DNA of 41,771 nucleotides, taken from contig JABDAT010000012.1 of assembly GCA_013288985.1 (NCBI GenBank), forward strand, positions 1 to 41,771, given 5' to 3'. Numbering within the stretch: position 1 is the first letter of the stretch; every line of letters starts with the position of its first letter. The position numbers were made by a program, and so were the translations under genes. Source of the DNA: Alphaproteobacteria bacterium. Its GTDB lineage: Bacteria > Pseudomonadota > Alphaproteobacteria > Rickettsiales > JABCZZ01. Below, one piece after another: positions 7,934 to 16,289 of this stretch. The notes under the pieces were generated by a model. The model did no database searches and was not told the origin of the DNA. It worked only from the letters and a program-made list of their open reading frames with translations.

Positions 7934-9124
7934 CTACCTGAACCAACCCGTGGGATCGACGGGCTTGCCTTCTTTTCTCAGTTCAAAATAGAGGTGATTG
8001 CCGCTTGGTTTCTTACCCATGACGCCGATGGGTTCGCCCTCTAAAATAAATTGCCCCGGCGCGCAGTTAAGCTCCGCCATGCCGGAAAGGAGGGTATGGT
8101 AATCATTGCTGTAGCGGATGATAACCATGTACCCATAATCCCTGAATGGACCGGCAAAAACCACTTCGCCGTCAAAGGGTGCAACCACCCGCGCTTCTTC
8201 GCGCATTTCTATCATGATGCCTTTGGAGAAGGCACTGCCCTTGCTGGTATTGCCGTAATGGCTGATGATTTTTCCTGCCGGCATGCGTATATGGCCGTTG
8301 GCGCTTACAAATGAACGCATGCTGTGTTTGGCGTCATGTTTTTCATGTTTTTTTACGGCATTGGGCGCATTGCCTTTTTCCCAAATATTGTTGCGCTCAT
8401 TCTTTTCCAAAGACTCAAGCAGATCCTGAATATTTTGTGACTTTGCTGTAAGTTGGGCGGTGCGTTCTTTTTCCCGCTGTTCCTTGCCGCCCAGCACTGT
8501 TTCCAACTGCGTGCGTTCCTTGACTTTGGCAGCGAGCTGTTTTTGCTTTGTTTCAAGAGAATGTTTTTTGGTCGCAACGATTTGCTGATTTTTTCTGATT
8601 TTTTCTTCCAGCGCGTCGAGCTCATCCAGCTGCAGCTTTAGGCTTTTGGCTTCTTCCTCCACTGTCTTGGCAACAACACCAAGCGCGCGCGCGGTCGCCA
8701 AAGTTTCATCGAGCTTGCCCGGCATGGCAATGACTGCTTCCGGCGGCAGCTGCTGAAGTTTTAGCATGGCGGACACCATCGAAGATAATTCTGCTTTCCT
8801 GGCGTCAAGCAACGATGCTTTATCTTTTTTCTGCTCTTCAAGAATAGCAAGTTTTTCTTCGGAGGAAGATAACGCTTCTTCTTCGTTCACTGTATCATTG
8901 GCAAGCGACACCATATCCTGCTGCAGTTTTTTCAATTCATGCTCAAGATGCGTTCTTTTCTGCTCTATTGCTTTTTGGCGTTCGCCGGATGTTTTAAGCT
9001 CCGATAATGTGGCGGACAATTCCTTGCGCGCCTCATCGCTGGTTTGCGCGTCTGCGGACGGTCCAAATGAAAGAATGCAAAATAAAAAAAGTATAAAAAC
9101 AGGCATACTAAAGATGTCTGGCAT
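7934..9124 (-). CDS. envC: EnvC-like murein hydrolase activator (degenerate LytM domain)
   Basis: This exported 396-residue protein has a signal peptide (residues 1-26, ending ADA), a long Glu/Lys-rich coiled coil (about 28-265) and a C-terminal LytM/M23 domain (about 285-396). The M23 zinc ligands are lost. The position of the first histidine reads FSKGIMIEM, although the late motif keeps GNHLYFELR. This is the hallmark of EnvC-type proteins, which activate N-acetylmuramyl-L-alanine amidases at the septum rather than cutting peptidoglycan themselves. Its place near ctpA and opposite rsfS-rlmH-gpmI agrees with alphaproteobacterial gene order. A second Met at codon 7 (MPVFILFLF) could be the true start, since it gives a more compact signal peptide. 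Confidence 0.9.
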   Translation of the reverse strand: MPDIFSMPVFILFLFCILSFGPSADAQTSDEARKELSATLSELKTSGERQKAIEQKRTHLEHELKKLQQDMVSLANDTVNEEEALSSSEEKLAILEEQKKDKASLLDARKAELSSMVSAMLKLQQLPPEAVIAMPGKLDETLATARALGVVAKTVEEEAKSLKLQLDELDALEEKIRKNQQIVATKKHSLETKQKQLAAKVKERTQLETVLGGKEQREKERTAQLTAKSQNIQDLLESLEKNERNNIWEKGNAPNAVKKHEKHDAKHSMRSFVSANGHIRMPAGKIISHYGNTSKGSAFSKGIMIEMREEARVVAPFDGEVVFAGPFRDYGYMVIIRYSNDYHTLLSGMAELNCAPGQFILEGEPIGVMGKKPSGNHLYFELRKEGKPVDPTGWFR

Positions 9125-9213
9125 ATTTGCGCTATATGTAAAGTGATTCTTAACAGAAAATTATTATGCTAAATACCAAAAAACTCTTGGAAAAGGCCGC
9201 ATTTTAGGGCATA

Positions 9214-9627
9214 ATGAAGATGGTTAAACACTCGGGAACTTACAAGGAGGAAAAAACCATCACCAAGATCAAAACCACCTCTCAAGTGGCTAAACTGAAA
9301 CGCCTCATCGAAAAATCGCTCGATGCCGACAAAGCTGAAGATATTGTTGCCATCGACCTTGCCGGGAAAAGCAGCCTCGCTGATTACATGATTGTTGCTT
9401 CCGGAAATTCACAAAGACATATAACCACGCTCGCCGACCATCTCGCCGATAAGCTTAGAACCATTGGGTATGGCGCCGTGCCTACGGAAGGCAAGGAAAC
9501 AAGCGACTGGGTGGTGGTGGATGCGGGCGACATCATTGTCCATCTTTTTCACCCCGAAGCGCGCCGCCACTATAATCTGGAGAAGATGTGGGCTATGCCC
9601 ATGCCTGCGTTGGAAGCGGCGTTGTAG
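9214..9627 (+). CDS. rsfS: Ribosomal silencing factor RsfS (start uncertain)
   Basis: RsfS binds ribosomal protein uL14 and blocks subunit joining when nutrients fall. The family core is complete: DKAEDIVAIDLAGKSSLADYMIVASGNSQRHI, then GKETSDWVVVDAGDIIVHLFHPEAR and the terminal YNLEKMW. The first ATG gives 137 residues with only AGGG upstream. However, a perfect AAGGAGG lies at 9244-9250, inside this frame, with no ATG, GTG or TTG at the proper distance. The in-frame codon 8 nt after it is ATC (9259), which would give a 122-residue protein starting near the usual family start. Both options are open. It begins the plus-strand set rsfS-rlmH and diverges from envC. Confidence 0.93.
   Translation: MKMVKHSGTYKEEKTITKIKTTSQVAKLKRLIEKSLDADKAEDIVAIDLAGKSSLADYMIVASGNSQRHITTLADHLADKLRTIGYGAVPTEGKETSDWVVVDAGDIIVHLFHPEARRHYNLEKMWAMPMPALEAAL
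9244..9261 (+). promoter_or_regulatory. Strong Shine-Dalgarno followed by in-frame ATC in rsfS
   Basis: AAGGAGG (9244-9250) is a full anti-SD match. The spacer is 8 nt, and the next in-frame codon is ATC (codon 16 of the longer reading). No canonical start codon lies within reach in the rsfS frame. Initiation at ATC or ATT is rare but known, for example at infC. Confidence 0.5.
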
Positions 9628-9646
9628 GGAGTGGGTATGTTTTTTA

Positions 9647-9752
9647 AGGGGCAAAGGATTGCCCCCGCTGCCGCTCTCCCTCGGCTTTGCCGGGGTCGTC
9701 GTGAAGCACTCCTCCTCGCGTACTGATAGATTTTCACTTCGGCCTGCTGGCC
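9647..9752 (+). repeat. Dispersed palindromic repeat, copy B (3' of rsfS)
   Basis: About 20 nt after the rsfS stop, the hairpin GGGGCAA/TTGCCCC (9648-9665) is followed by CGCTGCCGCTC, a roughly 30-nt insert, CTCCTCCTCGCGTACTG (9709-9725) and a weaker GGCC/GGCC hairpin at 9741-9752. This is the inverted counterpart of copy A at 7786-7917 and sits in the same orientation relative to the gene it follows. A 29-nt block of the two copies is identical except for one base. Confidence 0.75.
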
Positions 9753-9791
9753 ACTCAATGCACGTATCCATGCGAATATGATTTAAAAATT

Positions 9792-10250
9792 ATGCACATT
9801 TTATTAGCGGCAATCGGCAAGCTCAAATCGGGTCCTGAGTCGGCGTTATATGAGCATTATTGCAAACGCTTGCCGTGGAAGATAATGGTCAAGGAGTTTG
9901 AGATCAAAAAAACGCTGCCGTCCGTGCAGCGCAAAGAACAGGAAGCGGAATTGTTGTTATCGGCGGTTGCCGCCGCGCAGCATGTCATTGCTCTGGATGA
10001 AAAAGGCAAAGAATTTACCAGCAAACTGTTTGCGGCGCACCTGCAGAAACAACAAGATCAGGGCGCGCGCACGATTGCATTTGTAATCGGTGGCGCTGAT
10101 GGGCTGCATGATAACATTCTAAAGCGCGCCCATGCGACTCTCTCGTTAGGACGGCTCACCTGGCCGCATATGTTGGTGCGGGGATTATTAGCCGAGCAAC
10201 TCTACCGCGCCCACACTATTTTGAATCACCATCCCTATCATCGCGAATAG
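9792..10250 (+). CDS. rlmH: 23S rRNA pseudouridine-1915 N3-methyltransferase
   Basis: RlmH methylates pseudouridine 1915 in helix 69 of 23S rRNA on the assembled ribosome. The 152 residues match the usual length. Family marks of the SPOUT fold are the N-terminal HILLAAIGKLKSGPE, the internal ALDEKGKEFTSKLFA, the trefoil-knot SAM site AFVIGGADGL and the C-terminal LSLGRLTWPHMLVR ... EQLYRAHTILNHHPYHRE. It follows rsfS as in most proteobacteria, although here a repeat element of about 100 nt separates them. Confidence 0.96.
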   Translation: MHILLAAIGKLKSGPESALYEHYCKRLPWKIMVKEFEIKKTLPSVQRKEQEAELLLSAVAAAQHVIALDEKGKEFTSKLFAAHLQKQQDQGARTIAFVIGGADGLHDNILKRAHATLSLGRLTWPHMLVRGLLAEQLYRAHTILNHHPYHRE

Positions 10251-10266
10251 GCATCATCAGTAGAAC

Positions 10267-10304
10267 TTGCATATGATGCGCAGGAGCGTATACTATATAT
10301 AGTA
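10267..10304 (+). promoter_or_regulatory. Candidate promoter with a 14-bp palindrome upstream of phoU
   Basis: TTGCAT (10267-10272), an 18-nt spacer and TACTAT (10291-10296) fit a sigma-70-type promoter. The -10 region is embedded in a perfect palindrome, TACTATATATAGTA (10291-10304). The 12-mer ATATATAGTAAA at its right edge also occurs upstream of fliX (18007-18018) at nearly the same distance from the start codon. Confidence 0.4.
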
Positions 10305-10347
10305 AAGACATTGGGATTTAATTTCTAAATCTGGGTTTGGAACACAC

Positions 10348-11040
10348 GTGAATAATGCTCCTTTTCAATCCTATAACGAACAGTTGCAGCAGCTGACAGG
10401 CTCCATTCTCACCATGGGCAATCTGGTGAAAGAGATGATCACCACGGCGCTTACGTCGCTTACCGAAAAAGACGACGTGCTCAAAGAGCAGGTGCGCGAG
10501 CTGGACCGGCAGGTCAATGCGCTTGACCGCAGCGTAAGCGAACAGGCGACCATGATGCTGGCATTTAGAAGCCCGATGGGGGATGATTTGCGCTTTGTCA
10601 CATCGGCACTGCGCATCGCAAGCGATTTAGAGCGCGCAGGCGATCTGGCCAAAAACACCACCAAGCGTTCGATGAAGCTTGGCGATTATGCGCCGGCTAC
10701 GGTGCTTGGCAAGCTTCACAGTATGGTGGAGATTGTAGCGTCCATGCTGGGAGATGCATTGACGGCGATTGAAACGCGCAATCCCGAGCAGGCCATTGCC
10801 GTCTGGAAACGCGACAAACAGGTGGACGATCTCTATCATGAAATCCTGCGCACTTTGCAGGAAGAGATGCAGAAACATCCTGAATCCATTGAATCGGCCA
10901 CCCATTTTGTTTTTGCCACCAAGAATTTTGAGCGCATCGCCGATTATGCTACCAGCCTGGCGCGCACTGTCCATTACGTAACAACGGGGACATTGGCTGA
11001 TAAAGGCGTGCTAAAAGCCGCCAAAGAAGAAACCCATTAA
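10348..11040 (+). CDS. phoU: PhoU-family phosphate signalling protein
   Basis: The 230-residue all-helical protein has two PhoU three-helix repeats. Each carries the metal-binding type motif: VTSALRIASDLERAGDLAKN (about 84-103) and FVFATKNFERIADYATSLA (about 188-206). PhoU normally links the PstSCAB transporter to the PhoR kinase and dampens phosphate-starvation signalling. No pst or pho gene is near, so it stands alone between rlmH and gpmI, which usually adjoin. The frame opens with GTG; the only nearby ATG is out of frame. A plausible promoter with a palindromic -10 region precedes it. Confidence 0.9.
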   Translation: MNNAPFQSYNEQLQQLTGSILTMGNLVKEMITTALTSLTEKDDVLKEQVRELDRQVNALDRSVSEQATMMLAFRSPMGDDLRFVTSALRIASDLERAGDLAKNTTKRSMKLGDYAPATVLGKLHSMVEIVASMLGDALTAIETRNPEQAIAVWKRDKQVDDLYHEILRTLQEEMQKHPESIESATHFVFATKNFERIADYATSLARTVHYVTTGTLADKGVLKAAKEETH

Positions 11041-11120
11041 GTAGCGATATTTAGGGACTAGGCAGCTTCTTTAAGAGATTGTATAAGTCCTTTCGCTTAA
11101 CCCTATTTCCTCTGTAGCGT

Positions 11121-12656
11121 ATGTCTGAAATTCCTATTCCGCGCCCCGTTGTTTTGGCCATTCTTGACGGTTTTGGCGAAAATCATGATACCGCCCACAA
11201 TGCCGTGGCGGCGGCGCGCACGCCTGCATTGGATGCATTAAAGGCGCAGTTTCCTTACGGGCTTATCAACGCATCGGAACTGCATGTTGGTTTGCCTGAG
11301 GGGCAGATGGGCAATTCGGAAGTGGGGCATATGAATATCGGCAGCGGGCGGGTGCTGATGCAGGATCTGCCGCGCATTGACCAAGCCATTGAGAACGGAT
11401 CACTTTTTAGAAATCCCTTGCTTGCCGAATTTATTGAAACGCTCAAAGTAGCGGGTGGCACCTGTCATATCATGGGATTATTATCTCCGGGCGGGGTGCA
11501 TTCCCATCAACATCATATGGCGGCGCTTGCCAGGATTATCGCCCATCAGGGGGTGGAAGTAAAAATACATGCGTTTCTCGATGGGCGCGATACGCCGCCG
11601 CAAAGCGCGCTGGAGTACATCGCGCAGTTCAAACAGGATTTTCCGCAAGCTGTGTTTGCAACGGTGTCTGGCCGCTATTATGCCATGGATCGTGACAAGC
11701 GCTGGGACAGGGTGGCGCTTGCGTACCGCGCCATTGCTGAGGCGGACGGTCCGCGTTACACCGCTATTGAAGATGCCATAAAAGCAAGTTATGAGGCGGG
11801 CAAGACCGATGAATTTGTTCTTCCCACCATCATTGATAGCAGCTATCGCGGCATAAAAGGCAATGACGGCCTGCTCATGATCAATTTCCGTGCTGACCGC
11901 GCGCGCGAAATTTTACAGGCATTGGCCGCGCCGGATTTCAAAGAATTCCCACGCAAACACGCCATACAGTTTGCAGGCCTATTGGGCATGAATGAATATT
12001 CGGTTGAGCTGAATAAATATATAAAGCCGTTATTCTCTCCGGCGCCGCTTAAAAATATCCTGGGTGAAATACTGGCAGAGCGGAAATTGACACAGCTTCG
12101 CATTGCCGAGACCGAAAAATACGCGCATGTAACGTTCTTTTTCAATGGCGGGCGCGAAGAGCCGTTTGAAGGAGAATCACGCATATTAGTGCCATCCCCC
12201 AAAGTGGCGACGTATGATTTGCAGCCGGAAATGTCGGCGGTAGAAGTAACCGATAAATTGGTTGAAGCCATTGAGAGCAAGACGTTTGATTTTATCGCGG
12301 TCAATTATGCCAATACCGATATGGTTGGGCATACTGGTAATCTCGCTGCAGCCACAAAGGCGGTAGAAACGGTGGATGCCTGTTTGGGACGTGTATGGAA
12401 GGCGTTAGAGCGGGCAGGGGGGGCAATGATTGTGACGGCCGATCATGGCAATGCCGAACAGATGCATGACGTGGAAACGCATCAGCCGCATACTGCCCAT
12501 ACGCTTAATTTGGTGCCGGTCATTCTTGCCGTTCCATTTCTTGCCGGGAAGACGCTTGCGGTTCAAGAAGGAAAATTGGCCGATATCGCTCCGACTATAT
12601 TGAAGCTGATGCGCATACCCCAGCCTGCGGAAATGACGGGAAAAACATTACTGTAA
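11121..12656 (+). CDS. gpmI: 2,3-bisphosphoglycerate-independent phosphoglycerate mutase
   Basis: GpmI interconverts 3- and 2-phosphoglycerate in glycolysis and gluconeogenesis, using two Mn2+ ions and a phosphoserine intermediate. The 511 residues have the family length. The metal ligand D16 lies in AILDGFGE, the catalytic serine S66 in GNSEVGHMNIGSGR, and the transferase domain has HIMGLLSPGGVHSH, AFLDGRDTPPQSA and GRYYAMDRDKRWDR. The late metal site is seen as ANTDMVGHTGN and VTADHGNAEQM. No Shine-Dalgarno is evident before the ATG. It converges on the small minus-strand gene with a 17-nt gap and no visible terminator. Confidence 0.97.
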   Translation: MSEIPIPRPVVLAILDGFGENHDTAHNAVAAARTPALDALKAQFPYGLINASELHVGLPEGQMGNSEVGHMNIGSGRVLMQDLPRIDQAIENGSLFRNPLLAEFIETLKVAGGTCHIMGLLSPGGVHSHQHHMAALARIIAHQGVEVKIHAFLDGRDTPPQSALEYIAQFKQDFPQAVFATVSGRYYAMDRDKRWDRVALAYRAIAEADGPRYTAIEDAIKASYEAGKTDEFVLPTIIDSSYRGIKGNDGLLMINFRADRAREILQALAAPDFKEFPRKHAIQFAGLLGMNEYSVELNKYIKPLFSPAPLKNILGEILAERKLTQLRIAETEKYAHVTFFFNGGREEPFEGESRILVPSPKVATYDLQPEMSAVEVTDKLVEAIESKTFDFIAVNYANTDMVGHTGNLAAATKAVETVDACLGRVWKALERAGGAMIVTADHGNAEQMHDVETHQPHTAHTLNLVPVILAVPFLAGKTLAVQEGKLADIAPTILKLMRIPQPAEMTGKTLL

Positions 12657-12673
12657 AAGAATGCGCGGCGCCG

Positions 12674-12862
12674 TTATTCGGTGGCTGTAATTTTAGCCAG
12701 AACTTCTTCGGGAGTGCTCTTTACTATTATCCCGTCCTCTTTACCAAATATGATGCGGGTTTCATTGGCGGTTCCCGTGCTGGAGACATATCTGATCTGC
12801 CGGATATTGATAAATACTTCTTTATTATTGAGATCACGAAATACGAGGAAATTAATGCTCAT
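12674..12862 (-). CDS. Small beta-rich hypothetical protein
   Basis: The 62-residue product begins MSINFLVFRDLNNKEVFINI and ends with TPEEVLAKITATE. It alternates short predicted strands with a final helix and has no signal peptide or membrane segment. The ATG is preceded by AAGGG. It lies 53 nt downstream of der on the same strand, so it may share its transcript. The layout (strands with 'keV.iN...I' and 'ii...sveEV') is loosely like FlbD/SwrD-type small proteins, but the match is too weak to name. The RBS and the use of most of the gap make it a likely real gene. Confidence 0.6.
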   Translation of the reverse strand: MSINFLVFRDLNNKEVFINIRQIRYVSSTGTANETRIIFGKEDGIIVKSTPEEVLAKITATE

Positions 12863-12915
12863 AAAAAGACCCTTTGATATTTAAACGCCGCTTAAATATA
12901 CGCCAGTCAACTTTC

Positions 12916-14271
12916 TTACTCAACATAAGGATTTTTATTCTTTTTCAGGACAATGCGTATGGGTATGCCGGGCATGTCAAATATATCGCGCAAACTGTTT
13001 ATCAGATAGCGCTGATAGCTGTCGGCAAGCTTTTCGGCCTTGCTGGCAAAGATAGCGAATGTGGGCGGTCGGCTTTTAATCTGGGTAATGTAGCGGATTT
13101 TGATGCGCCGTCCGTTGACGATGGGAGGAGAGTGGCGGATAAGCGCTTCTTCCAGCCATTGGTTAAGCTTGTTGGTGGAGATGCGCCGGTTCCAGGTTTC
13201 ATACGCGGCAAACACCGCCTGCATCAGCTTGTCGATATGGGTGCCGCGCTCGGCGGAGATGGGCTGCACTATCACCCCTTTTATTTGCGGCATAACGTCT
13301 TCAAGCCGTCCGTGCAGATCTTTGAGATAGGTTTGCTTGTCGGCTACTTTATCCCATTTGTTAAGTGCAATCACGACCGCGCGGCCTTCCTTTTCAATAT
13401 GGTCGGCAATGGTGAGATCCTGCTTTTCAAGCGCCTGTTCCGCGTCCAGAACCAATATGACGACATTGGCATATTGAATAGTGCGCTGGCTGTCTTCCAC
13501 GGCGAGCTTTTCCACCTTGCCATGAACATTGCTGCGTCGGCGCATACCCGCCGTATCGATTAGTTTAAGCGTTCTGTTGTCATAAGTAAGATCGACAGCA
13601 ATGGAATCGCGTGTGATACCAGCTTCGGGTCCTGTCAATACACGCTCATACCCTAGCAGCCTGTTAAAGAGGGTGGACTTGCCCGCATTCGGACGGCCAA
13701 CAATGGCAATGTTAATGACAGCATGTATAGCCGTCTCATCTTCAGATATAGAAGGTGCGTTTGATATTTTTTGTAAATTTTTTTCTGCGTAAGGCGCCAG
13801 CGCATCATAGAGATCGGCTAATCCCTCCCCATGTTCTGCGGAAATGGCGACAGGCTGCCCTAGTCCCAGGCTGTAAGCTTCCGAGGTGGAATCTTTGGCT
13901 TTACCGCCTTCGCATTTGTTGACCACTAACACCACAGGCTTGCCGCTTTTGCGGATGAGTTTGGCAAAATGGCGGTCTTCAGGTGTCACGCCGGCGCGGC
14001 CGTCCACCACTAAAAATGCCACATCCGCGCCGTGAAGCGCTTGCTCTGACTGATCGCTCATGCGCGCTGCTAATGAACCTTTAGGGGCCTGCTCAAGTCC
14101 GGCAGTATCAAATACGTTGAATTCAAGCGGTCCGATGTTGCCTTTGCCTTCGCGCCGGTCGCGGGTAACCCCCGGAGTGTTGTCCACAAGGGCAAACCGC
14201 GTGCCCGTCAGGCGGTTAAAGAGCGTCGATTTGCCGACATTGGGACGGCCGAGTATGGCAACAGTGAGCAT
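12916..14271 (-). CDS. der: Ribosome-associated GTPase Der (EngA)
   Basis: Der is the double-GTPase needed for 50S subunit assembly. Two complete G domains are visible. The first has GRPNVGKST (8-16), DTAGLE and NKCEG. The second has GRPNAGKST, DTAGMRRR and NKWDK. A KH-like C-terminal domain follows with HSPPIVNGRRIKIRYITQ, RPPTFAIFASKAEKL and the terminal GIPIRIVLKKNKNPY. Its 451 residues fit the family. It follows bamB in the same direction at 12 nt; the order yfgM-bamB-der is conserved across proteobacteria. Confidence 0.97.
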   Translation of the reverse strand: MLTVAILGRPNVGKSTLFNRLTGTRFALVDNTPGVTRDRREGKGNIGPLEFNVFDTAGLEQAPKGSLAARMSDQSEQALHGADVAFLVVDGRAGVTPEDRHFAKLIRKSGKPVVLVVNKCEGGKAKDSTSEAYSLGLGQPVAISAEHGEGLADLYDALAPYAEKNLQKISNAPSISEDETAIHAVINIAIVGRPNAGKSTLFNRLLGYERVLTGPEAGITRDSIAVDLTYDNRTLKLIDTAGMRRRSNVHGKVEKLAVEDSQRTIQYANVVILVLDAEQALEKQDLTIADHIEKEGRAVVIALNKWDKVADKQTYLKDLHGRLEDVMPQIKGVIVQPISAERGTHIDKLMQAVFAAYETWNRRISTNKLNQWLEEALIRHSPPIVNGRRIKIRYITQIKSRPPTFAIFASKAEKLADSYQRYLINSLRDIFDMPGIPIRIVLKKNKNPYVE

Positions 14272-14283
14272 AAAATATCTTAA

Positions 14284-15636
14284 TTAATACAGTACGTGCA
14301 GCTTCGCGTCTTGCGTCAGCATATATAACCGGCCACCAGCGATAACCGGCATATCGGTGATATTTTCAGGAATCTCGACAGTGGAAAGCGTGGTTCCATC
14401 TTTAGGCGCAATCGCCAGCATTTGTCCATGCTGGCCTGCAACAAGCAATTGTCCGCCAGCCATAATAGGCCCGCGCCATACAAAAGGATTTTTGCGTTTC
14501 TTTTCGTCTTCATAACGCGGCAGTTGGCGGATCCATTTAATACGGCCGTCTGCGCGCGTCATGCATAGTAATTCATTTTCATTGGACAGCAGGTAGACAA
14601 AATCACCGGCGATCCAGGGTGTATTAAGAGAGGAAACATCCTGTTCCCATAAACGCCTGCCGCTTAAGAGCGATAGGGCGGCAAAGAATCCATTGCTGCC
14701 GGCGGCATATACAATGTCATCCTTAACAATGGGATTGCCGCCAATGCCGGAAAAAACACCGGTAGCTAAGGTGCGATGGGTGCGTATGAGAACATCATTC
14801 CAGATATCCTGGCCGCTGACATTGTCGAGCGCATGTATTTCACCCGAAGAATAAGGCGCTATGACAATGCTCTCGGTTACGGCAGGAGAAATATCGGCAA
14901 GAAATCCTGCGTTTTCGTTAATGCCGCGATGGCTCCAGATTTGTATTCCGTTTTCGCTGTCGAGTGCAAAAAGCTGATTGTCGACGGAGAGCACATAGAC
15001 TTTGCTGCCTCCCACCTTGGGAGCTGCGCGCAGCGGCACGCCAATGGCCTGTTTCCAGATCTCCTTGCCGGTGGTTGCGTCAAGGGCAACCACTTTACCG
15101 CGCCCGCTGGTGGCATAGATGCGCCCATTGTCATAGGCCAGGCCGCCGCCCAGCAAATCCGGTTCGTGTTTGCTCACGGCGCTTTTATTGGTCCAGCGGA
15201 CCTTGTCTATATTCATGGCGTCATGCGCTGTGATATAGCCCTTCGCGTCCATTGCAAACACAGTGCCTGCTGCAATCACGGGGCTGGTATAAAACGGTTC
15301 TTCCCATGCATTGCCATCGCCTATACGGGTGCTGTCGTGATGGGTGAAGCCGGAGATTTGCAGATTTCCGGTAACGCCTTGCGGTCCTCCGCCGGCCTGA
15401 CGCCAATTATCATTGGTTTTGATATCCGGTATAGTGACATTAGTGCCCTGAAGAGAATCGTCGGGCTTTACAAGTGATATTTCGCTCAACACGTCAATGC
15501 GCTTGCCAGGAAGCGGTTCTTTATCTTTGCTGCCGGTGAACCAGTCCGGTAAATAATCGCATCCGGCAAGCAGCAACATGGCCAGAGCGCAGGCGCCAAC
15601 GATGCGTAATCTGCAACCTATTGTTACAGATGTCAT
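14284..15636 (-). CDS. bamB: Outer-membrane assembly lipoprotein BamB
   Basis: BamB is the beta-propeller lipoprotein of the BAM complex that inserts outer-membrane proteins. The 450-residue product has a lipoprotein signal (AMLLLAGC, lipidated cysteine at about position 26). PQQ-like propeller blades are recognisable by repeats such as VFAMDAKGYITAHDA, GRIYATSGRGKVVALDATTGKEIW and VYVLSVDNQLFALDSENGIQIW. It overlaps the upstream TPR gene by 4 nt and is followed by der, so the three form one unit. The call rests on the fold, the lipobox and gene order. Confidence 0.93.
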   Translation of the reverse strand: MTSVTIGCRLRIVGACALAMLLLAGCDYLPDWFTGSKDKEPLPGKRIDVLSEISLVKPDDSLQGTNVTIPDIKTNDNWRQAGGGPQGVTGNLQISGFTHHDSTRIGDGNAWEEPFYTSPVIAAGTVFAMDAKGYITAHDAMNIDKVRWTNKSAVSKHEPDLLGGGLAYDNGRIYATSGRGKVVALDATTGKEIWKQAIGVPLRAAPKVGGSKVYVLSVDNQLFALDSENGIQIWSHRGINENAGFLADISPAVTESIVIAPYSSGEIHALDNVSGQDIWNDVLIRTHRTLATGVFSGIGGNPIVKDDIVYAAGSNGFFAALSLLSGRRLWEQDVSSLNTPWIAGDFVYLLSNENELLCMTRADGRIKWIRQLPRYEDEKKRKNPFVWRGPIMAGGQLLVAGQHGQMLAIAPKDGTTLSTVEIPENITDMPVIAGGRLYMLTQDAKLHVLY

Positions 15637-16286
15637 TTTGCATCTCCGCCAACGGCATCAAGCAATTCCATGGCATATCCACGTTCGGCTACCGGCAGAT
15701 TGGCATTATCAGCGATGGGTTTTAGCAGCAAAACCGCCTCTTTGTTTTTGCCTTCTTTCATTAAGCGGGCAGCCTCTGTTTCTGCGATCAGATTAGTAAA
15801 GGGCCGTCCCGTTTCAGAAGCATGGCCGGCATCAAAAGCAGTATGTTGGTTGCCAGAAAGAATGCTGGCCTGCAGTACGGCAAAATCATGCAATGCGATA
15901 TCGTCTTTATTGCGGCTTTCGGCGGCTATTTCAGTATATAATGCAAGCGCCTTGTCTTTCTGATTTGCTTTAATCCATGCGTTTGCCTGCCAGAGTTTTG
16001 CAAGTACCGCAAGCCCATGAGCGCCGTCGCCAGCCTGACCAAAAAGCGCTGCCACATCCTTATCATTTCCTGACTCTGCCAGATCGCGCGCCTGCAGCAG
16101 AAAGCCCGTCTGCTGCATATGGACTTTCACCAAATGTTCTTTCCATAAAACTGAAGCGGCAGTAAGCGCTATAACACCGATGCAGCCGGCTATGACTAAT
16201 TTGCCGGAACGCTGCCAGAATTGCTGCAGCCTTTCGACGCGCAACGCTTCGTCAATTTCATGAAAAATACTGGTGTCATCGGACAT
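15633..16286 (-). CDS. YfgM-like membrane-anchored TPR protein
   Basis: The 217-residue protein starts with a cytosolic helix (FHEIDEALRVERLQQFWQRSG), then one membrane helix (about 30-48) and a periplasmic helical-repeat region including GHGLAVLAKL-like and DKALALYTEIAAE segments. The order short N-tail, single TM, TPR and the place directly before bamB identify the YfgM/TPR_21 family. In E. coli YfgM is an ancillary protein of the SecYEG-PpiD complex; the same role here is inferred. It begins 3 nt after the guaA stop and couples to bamB through an ATGA overlap. Confidence 0.85.
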   Translation of the reverse strand: MSDDTSIFHEIDEALRVERLQQFWQRSGKLVIAGCIGVIALTAASVLWKEHLVKVHMQQTGFLLQARDLAESGNDKDVAALFGQAGDGAHGLAVLAKLWQANAWIKANQKDKALALYTEIAAESRNKDDIALHDFAVLQASILSGNQHTAFDAGHASETGRPFTNLIAETEAARLMKEGKNKEAVLLLKPIADNANLPVAERGYAMELLDAVGGDAK

Positions 16287-16289
16287 GCG

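Noticed and set aside
12874-13563. Plus-strand frame of 229 codons opposite der
   Set aside because: Antisense shadow of the der GTPase, whose two G domains are complete.
14776-15477. Plus-strand frame of 233 codons opposite bamB
   Set aside because: Antisense to a clear propeller lipoprotein; no Shine-Dalgarno and no recognisable motif.
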